Assembly (NCBI GenBank): GCA_947453145.1
Contig: CANGFA010000022.1
Location: forward strand, 1-38,122
Direction of reading: 5' to 3'
DNA from: Bacteroidota bacterium
Lineage (GTDB): Bacteria; Bacteroidota; Bacteroidia; Chitinophagales; Chitinophagaceae
Length of the DNA: 38,122 bases
Positions 34,498 through 38,122 of the stretch are shown piece by piece. Each line of letters starts with the position of its first letter. Position 1 is the stretch's first letter. The notes below the pieces were generated by a model. That model was given only the letters and a program-made list of their open reading frames with translations. It was not told the origin of the DNA and ran no database searches. The translations under genes and the position numbers were made by a program.

Positions 34498-36402
34498 CTA
34501 ATTCGGTATCTCTAATTTGTTATTGGTTCTGTTTACATCTGGCAAACGATAGCTTGGATCAATTTCAATGGACTTTAAAGCGCTCAATGGTTTTGTCGTT
34601 TCAAAGGTATAGGTAGGCTGAACCCATTTACATTCTGGGTGTACTATTCTATTACCATTACCTTCTGCTACTTTATTTGCCAACATTAAATCCAATGGGA
34701 TATAATGCAATTCACTAGTACCATCCTTATACGTAACCAACACCTCCAAAGGTGCTGGCATTTTTCCAATACGTTGCAAACTAATAATAGCGCCTGTTGA
34801 GGTTGCTTGAATATCATTTAAACCGTAATCAATGGTCTTTGTACTATTCACCCAATATTCTTTTAACCATTCTAATTGAATACCGCTTGTTTTTTCTGCA
34901 ACACGAATAAAATCGTTTGCATTGGGATGCTTAAATTTCCAAGTATTATAATAGTTAATTAAAATTTTATCACGAACCGAGTCTCCAACAATATAACCTA
35001 GGAATCCTAAGAAAGTACCTCCCTTGCTATAAGCTGCACTGCTGTATGCATAATTGGTGTTATAATGATCCGAGTGCGTGCTCATGGGTTCTTCCAATCC
35101 ACTTTTAGCCAAACCTAAATAGCCCATATAGTTGGAGGATTGCACCGCTGGTAATTGTGTTTTTGCTTTTTCATTTCCTGCAAGCATTTGTGCTTTTTCT
35201 CTTGCATTTATAAATGGTGAGTTAGGACCGAAAGTTTGGTTGTACTCATAGGAAACTGCTGCTTCGGCGTAACTAGTAAACCCTTCATCCATCCAAGGGA
35301 ATAAACTTTCATTGGTTCCTAAAATATGTTGATACCAACTATGCATCCACTCGTGAAACACCGTTCCCAATCCTGGTCCTTTAATTAAAGTAGCCATCGC
35401 ATATTCCATTCCACCATCTCCACCTTGTATAAAAGAGTATTGCGGGTAAGGATAAGTACCGAATTTCTTTTCCATATATGGAAGCATTTTTTCTGCTGCC
35501 CATAAAACGTTGGCCCAAGCACTGTCGGCTTTGGCATCTTTTTCCTTGTAATACACATTTAGCGTTACTCCTTTTCGCACTTCTTTGGATAAATGCTTGA
35601 ATTTATTATCAGCAGCCCAAACAAAATCATGAATATTACTTCCTTTAAAATTCCAAGCTTTTACACCTTGTGCATTAACAGGTGCAGTTGGGTTTTGCAA
35701 TACACCCGTTGCGGCCACCATATAGTTTTGATCTAATTGTAAAGTCACATCGTAGTTACCCCACACCCCATAAAATTCACGGGCTATATAAGGATTGGTG
35801 TTCCATCCTTGGTAATCATATTCTACCATTTTAGGATACCACTGACTCATGGAATAACGAACACCCTCTGCATTGTCTCTTCCAGAACGTCTAATTTGTT
35901 GTGGCACTTGTGCCTCAAAAACTACACTCATTTTAACAGAAGACTTTGGCAAAATCGGTTGCGATAATTGCACTTCTAAAATGGTTTCGTGTTCAATTAA
36001 TTTTTGCTCCTTCCCATTTATAGTAATAGCGCTTACTCTTTGGTATCCAATTTCAGTTGGACTTAATTTTTGAATGCGATCTTTTACACGCGCATCCCAA
36101 TCTTGCACCTGATCACCTCTACGACTGGTTAACATATTCTTTCCTAATTCACGGCTACGAATATCCATCACTGAATTGGGCTGGAATGCATTCCAATACA
36201 AATGGAAATATACTTTAGTTAAAGTATCGGTACTATTGTTATCATACATAATTTCCTCCGACCCTTTTACAATATTGGTATTTACATCCAATGCAGCTTT
36301 AATATTATAATTAATGTGTTGCTGCCAACGATCGGCTTGGGCGGATACCCCGCTTATAAAAGCAATAATGGCAAGAAATAATAAATGTAGCTTCTTATTC
36401 AT
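34498..36402 (-). CDS. M1 family zinc metallopeptidase (aminopeptidase-like), secreted
   Basis: A 634-residue peptidase with a signal peptide ending at about residue 21 (SGVSAQA). An N-terminal beta-domain is followed by the gluzincin catalytic domain. The zinc site is His350-Glu351-Trp-Met-His354, with Glu373 after exactly 18 residues (DEGFTSYAE). GGMEYA at 330-335 stands for the GAMEN substrate-binding motif. Members of this group act as broad aminopeptidases in the periplasm or outside the cell. The chain stops after a short beta-domain, shorter than PepN, but normal for the Bacteroidota group. No T9SS tail is visible. It is transcribed alone, convergent with rsmG. Start at ATG 36402. Confidence 0.9.
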   Translation of the reverse strand: MNKKLHLLFLAIIAFISGVSAQADRWQQHINYNIKAALDVNTNIVKGSEEIMYDNNSTDTLTKVYFHLYWNAFQPNSVMDIRSRELGKNMLTSRRGDQVQDWDARVKDRIQKLSPTEIGYQRVSAITINGKEQKLIEHETILEVQLSQPILPKSSVKMSVVFEAQVPQQIRRSGRDNAEGVRYSMSQWYPKMVEYDYQGWNTNPYIAREFYGVWGNYDVTLQLDQNYMVAATGVLQNPTAPVNAQGVKAWNFKGSNIHDFVWAADNKFKHLSKEVRKGVTLNVYYKEKDAKADSAWANVLWAAEKMLPYMEKKFGTYPYPQYSFIQGGDGGMEYAMATLIKGPGLGTVFHEWMHSWYQHILGTNESLFPWMDEGFTSYAEAAVSYEYNQTFGPNSPFINAREKAQMLAGNEKAKTQLPAVQSSNYMGYLGLAKSGLEEPMSTHSDHYNTNYAYSSAAYSKGGTFLGFLGYIVGDSVRDKILINYYNTWKFKHPNANDFIRVAEKTSGIQLEWLKEYWVNSTKTIDYGLNDIQATSTGAIISLQRIGKMPAPLEVLVTYKDGTSELHYIPLDLMLANKVAEGNGNRIVHPECKWVQPTYTFETTKPLSALKSIEIDPSYRLPDVNRTNNKLEIPN

Positions 36403-36484
36403 AGTTAGTAATTAAAGAAGCTAATTTAGTCAAAAACTTTCTATTGATAATAGTTAAATAAAATTAATTATAAACGATTTTTTA

Positions 36485-38122
36485 TTAAAAAACACGGACT
36501 GCACGAACTCCCCCATTAGCAATTCCTTTTGTTCCAGGGAAAAGAGAATTACCTCCCATTCCTATCAACCATGAATTATAAAGATCATCTTCTGTAGATG
36601 TCCAATAAAACGTTCGATTAATGTTTCCAATATAAATAGAATTTGACTTTATTGCATATAATTCAGAGTAACTTGGTAAATACCAATTCGTATAGGCGCC
36701 GCCAGTATAAGCTTTCGCTAACCCAGCTGCATAACTTGTGCCTGGCCCTTCACTTGCAATAATTAAATTCGTATTATTAATACCTGCACCTAATTCAACA
36801 AAAGTAGAATAGCCATTTGGACCTACATTGTCAAGGCCACCACTAGCTCCTATCAATAAACCATCAGTCCCCCATATAATATCTGTGTAGGAAGCTGTTA
36901 AATCACCTGAAATAATTAAACCATGTTGTTGGGAAGCATCATATCCAACATCACCTGACTTTAAGATGTAAGCAACTTTCCCACCACCATAACTATTACC
37001 TAATGACAAATTGAGTGAAATTTTGAATGAGGTTGGATTGGAACTCATTGCTGCATAATTTCCATCTGAACTTGCGGCAAGGGTTGCAATTACAGTATAG
37101 GTTCCACCATCTGTTGGTTTTGTGGCACTAGGTCCATAGGTTGTAAATCCTGTTCCAGTATAACTATATGTATAGGTAGTTCCTGTCCCTGAATTGGTAG
37201 CTGTATTAGGCCCTTGTGCAACAGGCGTTACTAAATTATAGGTGTAAGTTCCAATAGTAGGAGTAACAATTGGAATTGCTTTTGCAATTGTGAAGGAAGC
37301 ACTAGCATTTGCAGCATTATAATTGCCATCCCCACTAGCACTTAAACTTACAGTTACACTATAAGTTCCTGCATTGGTTGGACGAGTTGAACTTGACGCA
37401 TATGTTGTTGACCCCGTCCCAACATAAGTGTAAGCGTAAGTACTTCCAGTTCCAGTATTGGTGGCGGTATTTGGTCCTTGGGGAGTTCCAGTAGTAAATG
37501 TATATGTTCCCACTGAAATGTTTACTGTTGGATTTGCTTTTGATGTAGCAGTGCCCGTCAAAGTAAGCCAAGTTGATCCATTAAAGTATTCTGGTTCTCC
37601 ATTTGTTCCACAATTAGTACAATATATCATCAATCCCTGAACGGGATTTGTAATTGCTATTCGCTGCGCAAGTGTTAATCTTGGTGGTAAAAAGCCTTGA
37701 GTAGTTGAATTGGCTTCTAATACTGCTGAAGCACTTGCAGCATTAGAACTACCCACAACTACTTTCCCATTTACTGTTGCATTATTTAATACGCCGACAC
37801 TTGTTAAACTAGATCCTGTAACAGATGCATTCAATGTAGTTCCTGATAAATTTTCTGCTGTTGCTGAAGCTGTAATTGTAATATCAGCACTTCCATCAAA
37901 AGAGACCCCATTAATATTTCTTGAAGTTGCCAACTTTGTTGCAGTAGCAGCTTTTCCACTAATGTCACCGACAACCTTCGACCCACTAATGGAAGCAATT
38001 TTTGCATCTGTTACCGCTCCGTCAGATAATTTTACTGTTGTTACACTACCATTAGTTATTGCACCGCTACTCGCATCAACATATGTTTTAACAGCTTTTA
38101 CTGAGGGGTATTTAATATCCGA
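36485..38122 (-). CDS. Surface adhesin-like protein with tail-fibre-like region, two MBG-like repeats and DUF1566-like end; 5' end cut
   Basis: The frame is open to the right edge, giving 545 visible residues; a TTG at 37933 is not a start, since the frame and homologous pattern continue upstream. The visible N-terminus (YPSVKAVKTYVDA, GAVTDAKIASISGSKV, ATKLATSRNINGVSFDGS) resembles Bacteroidota tail-fibre-like and surface-fibre proteins. A segment with GFLPPRLTLAQR and YCTNCGTNGEPEYFNGSTW follows. Two MBG-like Ig repeats come next, then a domain with GGKVAYIL, NWYLPSYSELYAI, YWTSTE and GGVRAVRVF that matches the DUF1566/Lcl_C pattern. It is probably an exported surface protein; no sorting signal is visible at the C-terminus. 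Confidence 0.78.
   Translation of the reverse strand, partial: SDIKYPSVKAVKTYVDASSGAITNGSVTTVKLSDGAVTDAKIASISGSKVVGDISGKAATATKLATSRNINGVSFDGSADITITASATAENLSGTTLNASVTGSSLTSVGVLNNATVNGKVVVGSSNAASASAVLEANSTTQGFLPPRLTLAQRIAITNPVQGLMIYCTNCGTNGEPEYFNGSTWLTLTGTATSKANPTVNISVGTYTFTTGTPQGPNTATNTGTGSTYAYTYVGTGSTTYASSSTRPTNAGTYSVTVSLSASGDGNYNAANASASFTIAKAIPIVTPTIGTYTYNLVTPVAQGPNTATNSGTGTTYTYSYTGTGFTTYGPSATKPTDGGTYTVIATLAASSDGNYAAMSSNPTSFKISLNLSLGNSYGGGKVAYILKSGDVGYDASQQHGLIISGDLTASYTDIIWGTDGLLIGASGGLDNVGPNGYSTFVELGAGINNTNLIIASEGPGTSYAAGLAKAYTGGAYTNWYLPSYSELYAIKSNSIYIGNINRTFYWTSTEDDLYNSWLIGMGGNSLFPGTKGIANGGVRAVRVF
37016..37534 (-). repeat. Two MBG-like protein repeats
   Basis: Two copies of about 85 residues encoded at 37277-37534 and 37016-37270. 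Each has PNTATN(T/S)GTG, a Tyr/Thr-rich strand ending TGxTTY, a (R/K)PT(N/D)(A/G)GTY turn and a SxDGNY motif. The similarity is clear at protein level; the units look like a within-gene duplication. Confidence 0.8.

Noticed and set aside
37931..37933. TTG as start of the right-edge adhesin
   Set aside because: The frame stays open to the window edge and the tail-fibre-like pattern continues upstream.

Overview
The window reads as chromosomal DNA of a Bacteroidota bacterium, probably Chitinophagaceae-like. The DNA is AT-rich. It carries a SusC/SusD pair, Bacteroidota-type promoter motifs (TTG or TTTG, about 19-20 nt, TAnnTTTG), few Shine-Dalgarno sequences, many N-terminal lipoprotein signals, an OMP_b-brl-type outer-membrane receptor, and an adhesin with MBG-like repeats and a DUF1566-like end. 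No phage, IS element or CRISPR array was found. The lineage is inferred from these traits; no rRNA marker is present.

Left part (1-18.4 kb). A truncated NUDIX/winged-helix regulator-like gene enters from the left edge and converges on a long minus-strand glycan-utilisation locus. In transcription order this is susC, susD, an array of four GC-rich terminator hairpins built on a 79-bp tandem repeat, an FG-GAP/ASPIC-UnbV lipoprotein, a vanadium-haloperoxidase-like lipoprotein, two paralogous GMC oxidoreductases, a GH30 glucosidase and a GH3 beta-glucosidase. The inferred job is uptake of a beta-glucan or beta-glucoside through SusCD, cleavage by GH30/GH3, and oxidation of the sugar by the GMC enzymes. 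A LacI-type operator-like palindrome overlaps the predicted -33 element of susC. The terminator array probably sets the ratio of SusCD to the downstream enzymes.

Middle (18.4-24.5 kb). Divergent from susC is a tight pxpB-pxpC-pxpA operon for ATP-dependent 5-oxoprolinase, with overlapping genes and a last gene for an Nramp-fold transporter that lacks the usual metal-site motifs. It converges on an outer-membrane beta-barrel receptor gene. That gene's start codon lies 3 nt after a tRNA-Ala(GGC), and the two appear to share one clear promoter.

Right part (24.5-38.1 kb). A minus-strand operon encodes an SPFH protein, a small glucosaminidase, an SGNH-hydrolase-like protein and an MBOAT O-acyltransferase, suggesting envelope or exopolysaccharide acylation. 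Then come citrate synthase with a strong terminator, lptG, and tgt (queuosine tRNA modification, with all four usual zinc ligands replaced). Divergent from tgt are a membrane glycosyltransferase and rsmG (overlapping by 31 nt). A 173-bp imperfect palindrome separates rsmG from a convergent M1-family metallopeptidase. The right edge cuts a surface protein that combines tail-fibre-like segments, two MBG-like repeats and a DUF1566-like domain.

The most unusual items are the tandem terminator array inside the glycan locus, the tRNA/receptor near-fusion, the zinc-less Tgt, the paired promoter motifs 4 nt before the tgt and glycosyltransferase start codons, and the large palindrome.
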